This document shows positions 54,901 through 64,000 of a stretch of 64,000 nucleotides of DNA, piece after piece. Position 1 is the stretch's first letter. Every line of letters begins with the position of its first letter. The notes beneath the pieces are model-generated. The model ran no database searches. It worked only from the letters and a program-made list of their open reading frames with translations, and was not told the DNA's origin. A program made the position numbers and the translations under genes. The stretch comes from Magnolia sinica (taxonomy: Eukaryota; Streptophyta; Magnoliopsida; Magnoliales; Magnoliaceae): assembly GCF_029962835.1 (NCBI RefSeq), contig NC_080577.1, forward strand, positions 27,262,501 to 27,326,500. The letters run 5' to 3'.

Positions 54901-55880
54901 CCTCCCAGCTGAACCCCTTGACGGAGAGAGGCAAAATCTTTATTCACCACCCCCCACAGCTCATTAATAATCCCGGCCAAAATATCCCCTAGCTTCAATT
55001 CTTGGAGCATGACGATATCAACTTCCCTCCAGCACAGAAGATCTTTCACGACAAATCTGCAGTCTCTGCTACCAAAGCTGTAGATGTTCCAGGAGACAGC
55101 TTTCATTGGGCCACCTTAGAGCCTCCTTACCCAGCCCTTTTTATTTCTCTGCCTTTTGCTTCGAGACATCTCTTCTTGTTTATCATAATTGACCGTGCAT
55201 GAAAGGTCAGCCAGGTTCCTTCTCCCTCTCTACTTACACAAGAAATATTCTACACCTCCCCCGCGGTTTCTCTTCTCTAACTCCTTAAATATGGATCTCA
55301 TATAGATTTTTCACTTTCAAAAGATAGGCCTAAACTTTTATTTAATTCCACCATATAGATGCTACATGTAGACTCCCCTAACGAATCCAAGTGCTTGTTC
55401 ACAATTATGTGAAATCTCTTAGCCCCCTCAATAACCACAAATTTTCGGACTACACTCCCCACTGCCTCCAACATAACTCGCATTCTTGTCAAATTGGACC
55501 ATGGGACAGATCGAAAGAGGATATGAAGGTGCTATTATCTTCTAACAAAGACAAGCAAGCACCGCAACAATGATGGAGTAACCGGAGAGTCGGAGACCTA
55601 AACCCGCAAAGAGAAGCCTTGTAGGATGCCTCAACAACTGTCCCTTCCTTGCTATTGCACCTGCCACTAGACCTCGAAAGTGGAGTCTCCTTTCTGCTTC
55701 TTCGAACTTGGTCATTCCACATGCGACTATCATAGATCGGATTCCATTTCCCCAAACAGCGGCCAGATTCACCAGGTTAGAGCTCCCACTCCTACAAACC
55801 TTCCCAAAAATCGTCCCCTCATTGGTGTCTTTGAGCATGACACATGCCTCCCTAGGCCGAACTGGCCAATGAATTGAATC
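51942..55880 (-). pseudogene. Degenerate LINE, antisense, near full length
   Basis: Minus-strand order from high to low coordinate: ORF1-like frames (55838-55298), endonuclease start MKAVSWNIYSFGSRDCRF with VDIVMLQELK (55106-54980), RT N-terminal NRRRKNYIHKIKTQN and IKDSLADFYSNL (54020-53910), RT thumb ETLEKRLAKWKKSYIWLGSR ITLMKS (53385-53310), GSDNWIQFWKDIWIGEVPLM (52930-52870), zf-RVT CVGTLKNPEIRLFLHCPVVW (52460-52400), and a 3' A-rich tail (51942-51964). All frames are broken. This is the common plant L1-type order. Confidence 0.82.
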
Positions 55881-55925
55881 TCAGGCATACCTTCAGTCCC
55901 AAATGGGGATGACAAAAAGGATATG

Positions 55926-56162
55926 TGATGCAGGACAATTAACCACTTACGCTCTAAAAGCTCAAACTGATAGAGCATGGCAAATTAATCCTTTATCTCA
56001 TAGCCCAGGCCCCACATCTCATGGGTTAGGACCTCGGCCGAACCTCCCTTGTGGGCCCCACTTCACATGGGTTCCACCTTACACGGGCTGCCCACTCCGA
56101 GTGTGTCCCTACATCCCACAAACTACCCTACTCGAGCTCGGTGTGAAAATGCCCATGCATTA
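55926..56162 (-). repeat. TRIM LTR, 3' copy (minus orientation)
   Basis: 237 bp, plus-strand tgatgcaggacaattaacca to gcccatgcatta; differs from 56216-56449 at scattered positions and short indels. Confidence 0.83.
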
Positions 56163-56202
56163 ATCGCCCACAGTGAGGAGTTTCGAACATGAGATCTCCC
56201 TC

Positions 56203-56212
56203 TCTGATACCA
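56203..56212 (-). other. TRIM primer-binding site
   Basis: Plus strand tctgatacca, the core of tggtatcaga on the minus strand, just inside the 5' LTR. Confidence 0.75.
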
Positions 56213-56215
56213 ATT

Positions 56216-56449
56216 TGATGCAGGACAATTAACCACTTGCTCTAAAAGCTCGAACTGATAGAGCATGGTGAATTAATCCTTATCTCATAGCCCGGGCCCC
56301 ACATCTCATGGGTTAGGACCTCAGCCGAACCCCCCTTGTGGGCCCCACTTCACCTAGGTTCCGCCTCACACGGGCCGCCCACCCCGAGTGTGTCCTTGCA
56401 TCCCACAGGCTACCCCACTTGAGCACGGTGTGAAAATGCCCCTGCATTA
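56216..56449 (-). repeat. TRIM LTR, 5' copy (minus orientation)
   Basis: 234 bp; partner of 55926-56162. Confidence 0.83.
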
Positions 56450-56454
56450 ATATG

Positions 56455-58000
56455 CCCCTTGCTATTATCTTGACAAATATAATAATGGCCTTCATCTCTT
56501 CTGAATGAATGAAAATCTTGCGATAAGATGTTCTTCGTTTCTCGGCAGGAAGAACTCTCCCGCCTCACCTACATCCCTTTTATCGCCCACTTGATGTGTC
56601 TCTATGTGACATATGTCCTTACTTCTAGAAGCCCCTTGACACAAGACTGATGCACGAACCAAATAAGATGTGAGATCAAGTAGCAGAATTAAGATATTTA
56701 ACAAAAAAAACACAAGTATTGCCATAATCATCACGAATCCTATGAAAATCAAAAGAGCATCATGCATGATCCTAGGCTAGGTTACCAACATCATCACACA
56801 AGATCATTAAATAAAATGAAACTAGGATCTAATGGATGTAGGGACATCCAATTAGCATAAGATATATTCTATTTCAAAATAGAAAACCTAATACAATCTA
56901 GGGTGAAAATTAAGGTTTGGGTAATTTGGAAAAGTAGAAAAATTAGGAATTTTAGGTTTAGGGTTAGGGTTTCGGGGATGAAAGAAAGGAGTTTTGATAT
57001 AACGATGATGAGAAACCAAAAAAGGGGCAAGGTAGGATTCACACGTGTGGCCCCACGGTCACACGTGTGGTGTGCGGTGGATGGGTTTAGGTCGGTTAGG
57101 GTTTGGATTGTGGATGGGTATAGAAAAGTTGGGTTTGGGAGAAGACAAAGATCTGAGATGAGAGAATTAAGAACCTGAAGAAAATACCAGGATGGGGGAG
57201 AAAAGAGAAGATAGTGTGAGGATAGATGGAAACCCCGCACCTCCGTTAATGAAGATTAGCCTCGCACCAATCTCCCTTCCAAATCGCATAAAGATGGAAG
57301 ATGAAAGCAAGAGCTTCTCTCTCCTTTTTTTTTTTTTTTTTTAATGACAAAATCCAATGGGAGAGGTCACACGCCCCCTTCTTTTTATAGATCCAAGAAG
57401 TTTCAAAAATTACAATAACCCCCCTGTCTTGTGAATCTTAACGAAAATAATCAGTCTAAATAAAATCAACCAAAACACTAATAATGTGTCCAAATATAAA
57501 ATAATCAAAAACTAAATCCTAAAAGACGGTAAAGTCTAAAACTGATGTGGACGATAACGATCAATGACCCGATCATGTGATCCATGCGATCCAATGGATC
57601 GATGGTTGTGTCCCTCCAATCCAACAGTCTGAATCACTCCATAAAGCAGCCCGTGCATCTCCCCAGTATGGGGTCTTTCAGATGCTCGTACATGCACATG
57701 GGGTCTTCAGCACGATCATGGATACACGGATACTCACCTAGCCACAGGAAAATCGGTGTGGCCCGCCTCCTCCTCTAATACGTACGCAAGGGAGTACGTG
57801 AAGTGATGTCCTCATCACCCCTCCTAGCCCTTGCCCTCGACAGGTACCCACATCTGTGCAAGAGTATCAAATGCGAAGCAAGTAACATTCGCAATTCCTG
57901 CACCTAACCTCTTGGATATCATTCGAGCCGTTGGGATCCACCAACCTGCAATCCACCACACAAGTGATCCCACTGGTCTTCCTTCTCTCCTCACACTCCC
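56455..58000. other. Intergenic region with weak LINE ORF1 hints
   Basis: A minus-strand frame at 56767-56492 continues in the direction expected for the front of the LINE at 51942-55880, but I see no domain. At 56955-56980 there are two to three telomere-like ttaggg words. A T-run lies at 57327-57343. No gene is supported. Confidence 0.35.
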
Positions 58001-58008
58001 CTATAGCT

Positions 58009-58297
58009 AAGGTATTCTGTAACGGTAACGGTGGTTATAACGGTCACCACCATTACCTTTATGATACGGAGTGTAACAACCGTTATGGTCTCTTCTTTGT
58101 ATATAAAAATAAAATAAAAAATCAAACAAACCTGTGTCAGCCTCGTAACAGACCATTACGGGGGCTATAACAGCCTTTATGGGTCTTTTTTTTTTTTTTT
58201 TTCCGTAATAGTTTTTACAGCCTTTGTGACCCCATAACGTGTAAGTTGTAACGGTTGCCAAGTTACCTTTATGTAACAGCCTTTACGACACACCATG
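58009..58297. mobile_element. TAACGG-rich MITE, copy 3
   Basis: Starts aaggtattctgtaacggtaa and ends tttacgacacaccatg. A perfect 9-bp target duplication cctatagct flanks it (58000-58008, 58298-58306). This is the cleanest target site in the family and supports a Mutator-like origin. Confidence 0.82.
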
Positions 58298-58399
58298 CCT
58301 ATAGCTCTCCCTCCCCTCTTTAGCATACTTAATCATTGATGCACCATACGTTTCAGCCATCTTCTAACCTACCACCACCACCATCGTTGGATACTATCA

Positions 58400-59000
58400 C
58401 CTAATTCTTAGAACTTCCCCTTCCTCTCTAAGCTTAACGATGTACAATTTCCCTTCTATGCTGAGGGGGGTCACCATTAACAAATTCAATGAACCCTTGA
58501 CCAAGATCTTCAACCTTCCTTCCAAGCTGTCGCTACAGATCACACTCAAATCTACCTCCAAAACCACTCTGATGAATGAACCAATAGCACGAAATATATT
58601 GACTTCCCATGCATGTAGCTACGCTCTCTAGACTTCTATGCAGATGGCTCTCCTTGCATACTCGATTTTGCTGCTCCACTTGCATAGATCATTAATGGGA
58701 TTCTTGATTACCACCAACCCTCCTTCAAGATTATCTTAGCCTCCATTTCAAATGGCAGGGAGAACAAAAGCGAAAGCTAGTAAATACTTTGAACTCCTAC
58801 TGGAATCACCACCTTCTACTTCTCTGCCAACCATTTCCAATGATCCTCCAATGAAATTTTCCCAAAATCAACCTTACCTACAAAACACGATTTCAGTGTG
58901 AATATCCTATCACGGGCGACCGATTCTTTCACTAACCTTGACCTACAATCAGCTACCTCCTTCCAAGCTGCTAGAATGGAAGTTGGAAACAAAATCCCCT
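58400..59000 (-). pseudogene. LINE ORF1-like relic (DUF4283-like), antisense
   Basis: On the minus strand, RDRIFTLKSCFVGKVDFGKI (about 58915-58855) and FSLPFEMEAKIILKEGWW (about 58760-58705) resemble the N-terminal domain that many plant LINE ORF1 proteins share with DUF4283 proteins. The frames are broken. Weak, based on remembered family style. Confidence 0.4.
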
Positions 59001-59930
59001 GCTTGCCCCATGCTGCTGACCATACACCAGAGGAACCATGCCAACAAAACTTGTTGTGAGTTCTGATCAGGTTGAGAATCTCTCATTGGGTTGTCCATCT
59101 GATGAGGGCCCTCCCTTTGCTTTTCAAACTTTGCAAGATTGACCGCAAGCCTCCAACCTCCATTGATATGCCATTAAAAATTCAATCACTTAAGTGCTTG
59201 ATCCAAATACCAAAATCTAACCAATGCGCAACTTCTCAGCATCCCTATATCTTTATGCCTCACCATGAATGTCTCCACCAACTGGCCATCTCTCTCAAAC
59301 AGTCCAACTATGTCCCTAGCCGGCTAGCCCTCAATTTGGAGTTAAATCCAGCTACAAAGACTGTAAGCGACCCTTTCCCTCTTTCCTTCCTTGAATGTAG
59401 CACTTGACGCTCTAGCATAACTACGACAAAAACAAAAAAAAAAACACCAAGAGGCAGCCTAAGTGCTTCCACACACCACTTTTGAGTTCCTTAAACCAAA
59501 TACCAGATCACATGAATAGAGAGACATTCGTCACATCCCTCGACTCATCAATCAGTAAGCTGGAAGAGAAACTCAGAACAAGCATGCTAGATGAAGTCTA
59601 GATTGCCAACCTTGCATTGACAGATGGGGAGTCATCAGTGCATCCCCTTGATCCGCAGTGTAGCGGGAGGCCACTTGGCCTTGAATGCCATTGAATGCCA
59701 GGTAAGGATCATGTTGGAGACAGGATTGTGGTTCCACTTGGCCTCAAATGCCAGGGAAGGATCATGTTAGACTGGAGACAGGATCACCTTGTCTTAAACA
59801 AGCACTTGCAGTCATTGGACTATTCTTATCATATTGTTTCCACCATGATTGGTCCTTAGCAGAAAGGATCACCTTGATGATTCACAAATGATTATATAGT
59901 CAAATGACTACTTTGATTGGTACTTTCACA
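59001..59930. other. Intergenic, nothing recognised
   Basis: A 111-residue plus frame at 59072-59407 has no motif. Near 59680-59770 the word ccttgaatgccattgaatgcca and ggaaggatcatgtt-like phrases repeat, a small local duplication. Confidence 0.35.
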
Positions 59931-59934
59931 TATC

Positions 59935-60195
59935 TGGTTGTTCTCATATTATGGTTATCGGCAATGTTTTCACTATCGGTATTGACACATGCATCACACC
60001 CTTGGGATACGGAAACATATTGGTTATCACATGAGAAATATCAGATGTATCACGTAATGTTTCGTTGTTTTTAGAAAATGTTGAGAAATTGGTCGAATTT
60101 TTCAATGAAACTTCAGAAAAATTTACAGATCCCCCCAATGGTCCGGAAAAGAAACAATAAACTTTGAAGCTAATGTCCATTCTATTACAAGTGAT
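59935..60195. repeat. Fragment of the gatatcg/atcacatg repeat family
   Basis: Contains ggttatcacatgagaaatat and aatttttcaatgaaacttca, matching 38590-38695 inside the element at 38529-39509. Confidence 0.55.
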
Positions 60196-60269
60196 TCGGC
60201 CTTGCTAAAAACCTCGAAAACCTGCCTCTTGCAGTTTCTGAAACATCGGTCGTTTCTTTCTAACCATAT

Positions 60270-63150
60270 AACCCATATACCAGCTAGCAAACATAATCAC
60301 CAAACTTTTTTCTCAGTTTTCCTTGTACCCCACCATGCCACATTAAAAAGAAGCTATCAACGGATTTTGGTGAGACCCATAAGACTCTGAATAAAGTGAA
60401 GAAATTATCCCATAACATTTTTACAAAAGAACAATGAAGGAAGAGATGATCCATTGATTCCTCATCTCGCATGCACATGCGACAAGCATTCGGAAGAATA
60501 AAGTTTCTTTTGCAAAGGTTATCCAATGTAAGCAGCTTCTTCCTCTCCACTAGCCACGCAAGCACTACCACATTTGGGGGAGCATCATAGCGCCACATAA
60601 ATGTTGTCGAAGAAACCCCTCCACTAGAGTTGACCCCACTTACGAGCATGTAGAAGGATTTCACTAAAAAAATGTCTAACTTATCTTTTAGCCATTTCAT
60701 ATAATCCAGTTTTGAAATTACGGGAGACATTTTTTATAACAACTCCAACAATCGAAAATCTCTTCATCTACCAAATTCCACCTACACGGCGGGGCCCATA
60801 TTACCACCTCTCCTACTGTTGAGAAATAGCTAGCTACCCTCAATCACCGCCTTAATCAACGTAATTCTCCCTCCCAATGATAATTGACAAGACTTCCACT
60901 ACGATAGCTTCGACTCAAATCTTTCAACCACTCTATCCCAAAGATGTTTCATCGGTCTGCCAATGCATAGCATGAGACCAGGATATGTAGTAGGGAAGGA
61001 ACCCTCCCTACATCCAAACACTGTAGCAAAAATCTTTTAACTCCTTCAAGATCCCCACCCCCAAAATCTCACTCTTGCTAATATTAACTTTTGGTTGCGA
61101 AACCACCTCAAAACAAATGTCAATCGAACGAAGATTTTAAACATATCTAGCATCTACCTCACAGAAAAGCAATGTGTCGTCAGCATAGTGCAAGTGAGAG
61201 ATCTGGAAATTTGACTTATGCACCCCGAAGCCTTTCACCAAACCCAACTTTGCCCCTTTATCTATCAAACTACGCAACGGCTCCATAACCACCACAAATG
61301 AATATAGGGGAAGGGGATCCCCTTGTCGTAATCATCTGGAAGTTGTGAAGAATCCATTTGGGGATTTGATCACCAATACTGAGAATTTTGCCGACCTCAC
61401 ACATTTCTGGACCAAAAGTCGCCATTTAACCGCATATCCCAACCTCTTTAGCATGTAATCCAAAAAGTTACAATCCACATGATCAAATGCATTTTCAATA
61501 TCTAGCTTATAAATAAGGCCTTTTGACCCTCTCCTATTACAAGAGTGAATACATTCATTTGCCACCCAAAAACTATCCATAATCCACCTTCCTTCCGAAA
61601 ATGGTCCTTGTGATATCGAAATGACTTCACCCGACACCACCGAAAATCTTGAAGCTAGCACCTTAGCTAGGATTTTATATGGGCTTCCCAATAAGCTAAT
61701 GGGTCTGAAATCCCGAAGGCATTTAGCACCTTTGTTGGGAATGACCGCTATAAATGTAGCTCCCATTTCCGAAGCAATGCAATCTTTACAATGGAAGTCG
61801 TCCAGTCCAGGGGTCTTATCACTTTCCAATTCTGACAACGCTCGTTTAATTTCTTCCTCTATGAAAGCCTTTTTTTAAAGAAAACCGTCGCTTATGATGA
61901 AAGAGAAGCAAAACTCAAATTATCACCAGCCTATTCCACTCCTCCCTCTTTAGGAGCCTCCTATAGAAGTCGACTATAGCAATACATACCTTTGACTTGC
62001 CCTCCACCCTTTCCCCCCTCCACCATTAGAGATTTGATCTTGTTTGTTCTTGCTCTAGCGCTTGCCATCGCGTGTAGGGGTGTACACCGAGTCGAGCTGG
62101 CCTCGGCTCAACCTCTTGCCAACCCCAGCTCAAACTCGGCTCGACTCGGTCTTTGAGCCTGACTAGCCAGCTCGGCTCGGTTCGGTTTGGTCAACAGCTC
62201 GAGCCAAAATCGAGCCTCTGCGGAATTTTCACAAACACATGCCATGCACTTTCAATTTCTCACTGTGTGTAAAACAGCAGTAGCCGTTTACAAGTATTTT
62301 CATCAAACACCTTCTATGCAACATCAAAATCAAGAAAAAATGATATCTGTTTCATATACATACTTTCCTTGCCACTAGCCAACACTTCGTTGAGTCATTT
62401 CATCAAACGCTTGGTGAGCAGCATCAATATCAAAGTAACCGAGTCACCAAACTAGTTCGATCCGAGTTTGATTCAAGTTGGGGTTCGATCCGAGTCAAGT
62501 CGAGCTCAGGCAAGCTTGAACTCGGTTCGAAATTTTTCTGAGCTCGCTCGAAATCGGCTTCGAACCAAGTTGAATCAAGCTTTTTCGAGTCGAGTCAAGC
62601 AAGCTAACCGAGCTAACTCGGTTCGTGTACACCCCTAATCGCATGAAATAATTTTGTATTTTTATTCCCTTGTTTCAACCACAGGGCCCGCAATTGTTGG
62701 TGCCACTTGATTTCATCCTCACGTAGTCTTTGCATTGTATTTTGCACGAAATACTTCCCGCCATGATATTTCCTCCACTAACAATTCTTCTTTGACATCA
62801 AGGAGTTGAATTTGTTGTAAATTTTGTAGTCACCTCCTCTCGAGCCCCTAATGCCTCTTTCTTCTGCATACAAATTTCTTTTTCAACACCTTTAATTTTT
62901 GGAATAAAATGAAAATTTCCCTTCCCTAAATCGAGAAAGATGAACAACATTCTACCACCTTCTCCATAAATCCCTCTACTTCTAACCAAGCAAGTTCAAA
63001 TCTAAAAGAATAGGGACCTCAGCCTTCCTCATCCGTTTTTGGCAATATTGGGCAATGATCGGATATCGACAAACCTTGTTGAAATGCCAACATGAATTTT
63101 TCTACCCATTTGGGTAAGACAGGGAAACAATCTAGTATTGACTTTGTCGC
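60270..63150 (-). pseudogene. LINE ORF2 relic, antisense, split by a hAT-like MITE
   Basis: On the minus strand: GLSISDHCPILPKT (about 63080-63040), a C-terminal endonuclease motif; RT frame 61838-61332 with ISLLGSPYKILAKVLASRFS, ISQGPFSEGRWIMDSFWVAN ECIHS and YKLDIENAFDHVDCNFLDYM; and zf-RVT frame 60730-60284 with PNACRMCMRDEESMDHLFLH C. The RT frame of 168 residues is open, the longest LINE frame here after ORF1 at 35553. The YADD-containing part falls in broken sequence between 61330 and 60730. A MITE interrupts it at 62075-62637. Confidence 0.83.
62075..62637. mobile_element. hAT-like MITE (taggggtgtacac ends), 563 bp
   Basis: Starts taggggtgtacaccgagtcg; the complement of its end reads taggggtgtacacgaaccga, so the first 13 bases match perfectly and more follow. 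An 8-bp target repeat with one mismatch (atcgcgtg 62067-62074, atcgcatg 62638-62645) fits the hAT superfamily. The body is made of ctcggctcg / cgagccgag-type words that pair with each other; no coding capacity. Confidence 0.85.
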
Positions 63151-63690
63151 CTTCGCTTGACACATCATTACATACTTAGAAATCAAAAGATCACAAAATA
63201 TAGAGTCATAATAAGTTTCCTTTGTATAGGGTCCTAAACTATGCACTGTCTGACAAAGTGATGCAACTATATTCAAAATTAACTAATATAATTTATAAAT
63301 AATAGAAGACATGTATAAAAATACAACCAATTAATTATTCTTAAAAATTGCAAACATGGTTACAAGTACTTGAAATTAAATTGTCCATATTATGTCTTAC
63401 AAGTTACAACCCAAAATTAGGTTTATCTTCTCATCTTATGATGAGATTGGTGTACAATTCTTGTACAGTTAAGGATGAAAAATATCCAATGGTCCTTTTT
63501 CAATAAACAAGCATCGACAAATCAAAGGCTAGGATCGTTCAAGCAATTTGATTTTAGGACCGTGACTTAGTGACAGTGGGTTCAAATTTTTAATTGGTTT
63601 AATTTGAGTTGATATATAGCACGTGTAAAAATTTTTAATCATGCCTACCTTTATCAAAAAGGTTTTCAATCTGCCAGCAAAGAGGTCCAC
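63151..63690. other. AT-rich region with a fragment of the 38529 family
   Basis: tttcctttgtatagggtcct to atgcaactatattcaaa (63217-63280) matches 38765-38830. Otherwise AT-rich, with no gene. Confidence 0.5.
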
Positions 63691-63696
63691 GGCTTA

Positions 63697-64000
63697 GGTG
63701 GGTCCCACCATGATATTTCTGTGAAATCCACCCGAACCACTAGGTGTGTCACCCCATGTCAGGCCCATGGCCCAAAAATCAGTCCCATCCGTGATTCAGG
63801 TGGGCCAAACAATTGAAAATGGTGTAAATGGCAATTCTTACCCTCCAAACTATTTCCCTTAGTGTGGCCCACCTGAATCACGGATGGACTTGATTTTTGG
63901 GCCCCGTGCCTAAATTTTATTGTGGCATCTAATGGTTGGACTGGATTTCATTTAATCATCACGGTGGGCCTAGTAAAAACAAGGGTGGACGTCTCTACGC
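63697..64000. mobile_element. Fold-back element at the window end (possibly truncated)
   Basis: Inner arms 63769-63807 and 63865-63903 (39 bp each) are complementary with about three mismatches (ggcccaaaaatcagtcccat... against ggcccaaaaatcaagtccat...). Outer arms continue less perfectly, from gtgggtcccaccatgat on the left to the complement of atcacggtgggcc on the right. Non-coding; same family style as 45755-46172. Confidence 0.75.

Larger units (their letters stand above)
55926..56449 (-). mobile_element. Miniature LTR retrotransposon (TRIM/SMART type), 524 bp, complete
   Basis: Two direct LTR copies (55926-56162, 237 bp; 56216-56449, 234 bp) flank an internal region of only 53 bp. On the minus strand the first LTR ends ...cctgcatca, and three bases later comes tggtatcagaga, the tRNA-Met primer site with one change. 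A perfect 5-bp target duplication atatg flanks it (55921-55925, 56450-56454). There is no coding capacity. On the minus strand the LTR starts TA, not TG. The internal region includes tgttcgaaactcc, which loosely resembles a polymerase III B box. Confidence 0.85.

Noticed and set aside
56955-56985. Telomere-like tttaggtttagggttaggg
   Set aside because: Only two to three imperfect units; no array.
1-64000. CRISPR arrays, operons or bacterial-type defence genes
   Set aside because: Introns, LTR elements, LINEs and MITEs show a plant nuclear genome; no spaced short-repeat array exists.

Overview
The window is nuclear DNA from a flowering plant. It holds one intact, intron-rich housekeeping gene in a dense bed of plant-type retrotransposons and small non-autonomous DNA elements. 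Many fold-back repeats carry variants of 'gtgggcccaccatgatg' and 'ccgtccatccattttg'. I associate these with magnoliid genomes, but that taxonomic guess rests on memory and is not tested here.

The only confident host gene is CCT6 (T-complex protein 1 subunit zeta) on the + strand at 19506-48246. I could join 15 coding exons with consistent GT-AG borders and phases into a 535-residue frame. The gene spans 28.7 kb because its introns are full of mobile elements. A 4435-bp direct tandem duplication (19955-24389 and 24390-28824) lies inside it and has duplicated exon 3, which carries the GDGTT nucleotide-binding motif. Both copies of exon 3 keep their splice sites and encode the same peptide. The exon is 136 nt long, so using both copies, or neither, gives an early stop. 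Exactly one copy must be used.

Layout. 1-7689: a tandem duplication of about 4.31 kb that carries fold-back repeats and one end of a long LTR; the LTR remnant continues to about 9.0 kb. 9617-9938: a small inverted-repeat element. 10132-16818: a Ty3/gypsy element (target duplication ACTCT) with a Ty1/copia element nested inside it (12237-15325, target duplication GTGAC). Both have lost their reverse transcriptase core. 16824-19340: non-coding upstream DNA. 19506-48246: CCT6, with antisense RTE-like LINE relics in intron 3, a rearranged LINE plus inserted MITEs in intron 7, and an antisense LINE split by a MITE in intron 11. 48247-51940: 3' flank and AT-rich repeats. 51942-55880: a degenerate antisense LINE with endonuclease, RT and zf-RVT regions. 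55926-56449: a complete miniature LTR element. 56455-64000: LINE relics, MITEs and fold-back repeats.

Nothing here looks like a multi-gene operon or defence system. The most unusual biology is the duplicated, frame-shifting exon in an essential chaperonin gene, followed by the very small LTR retrotransposon and the nested deletion-derivative LTR elements.
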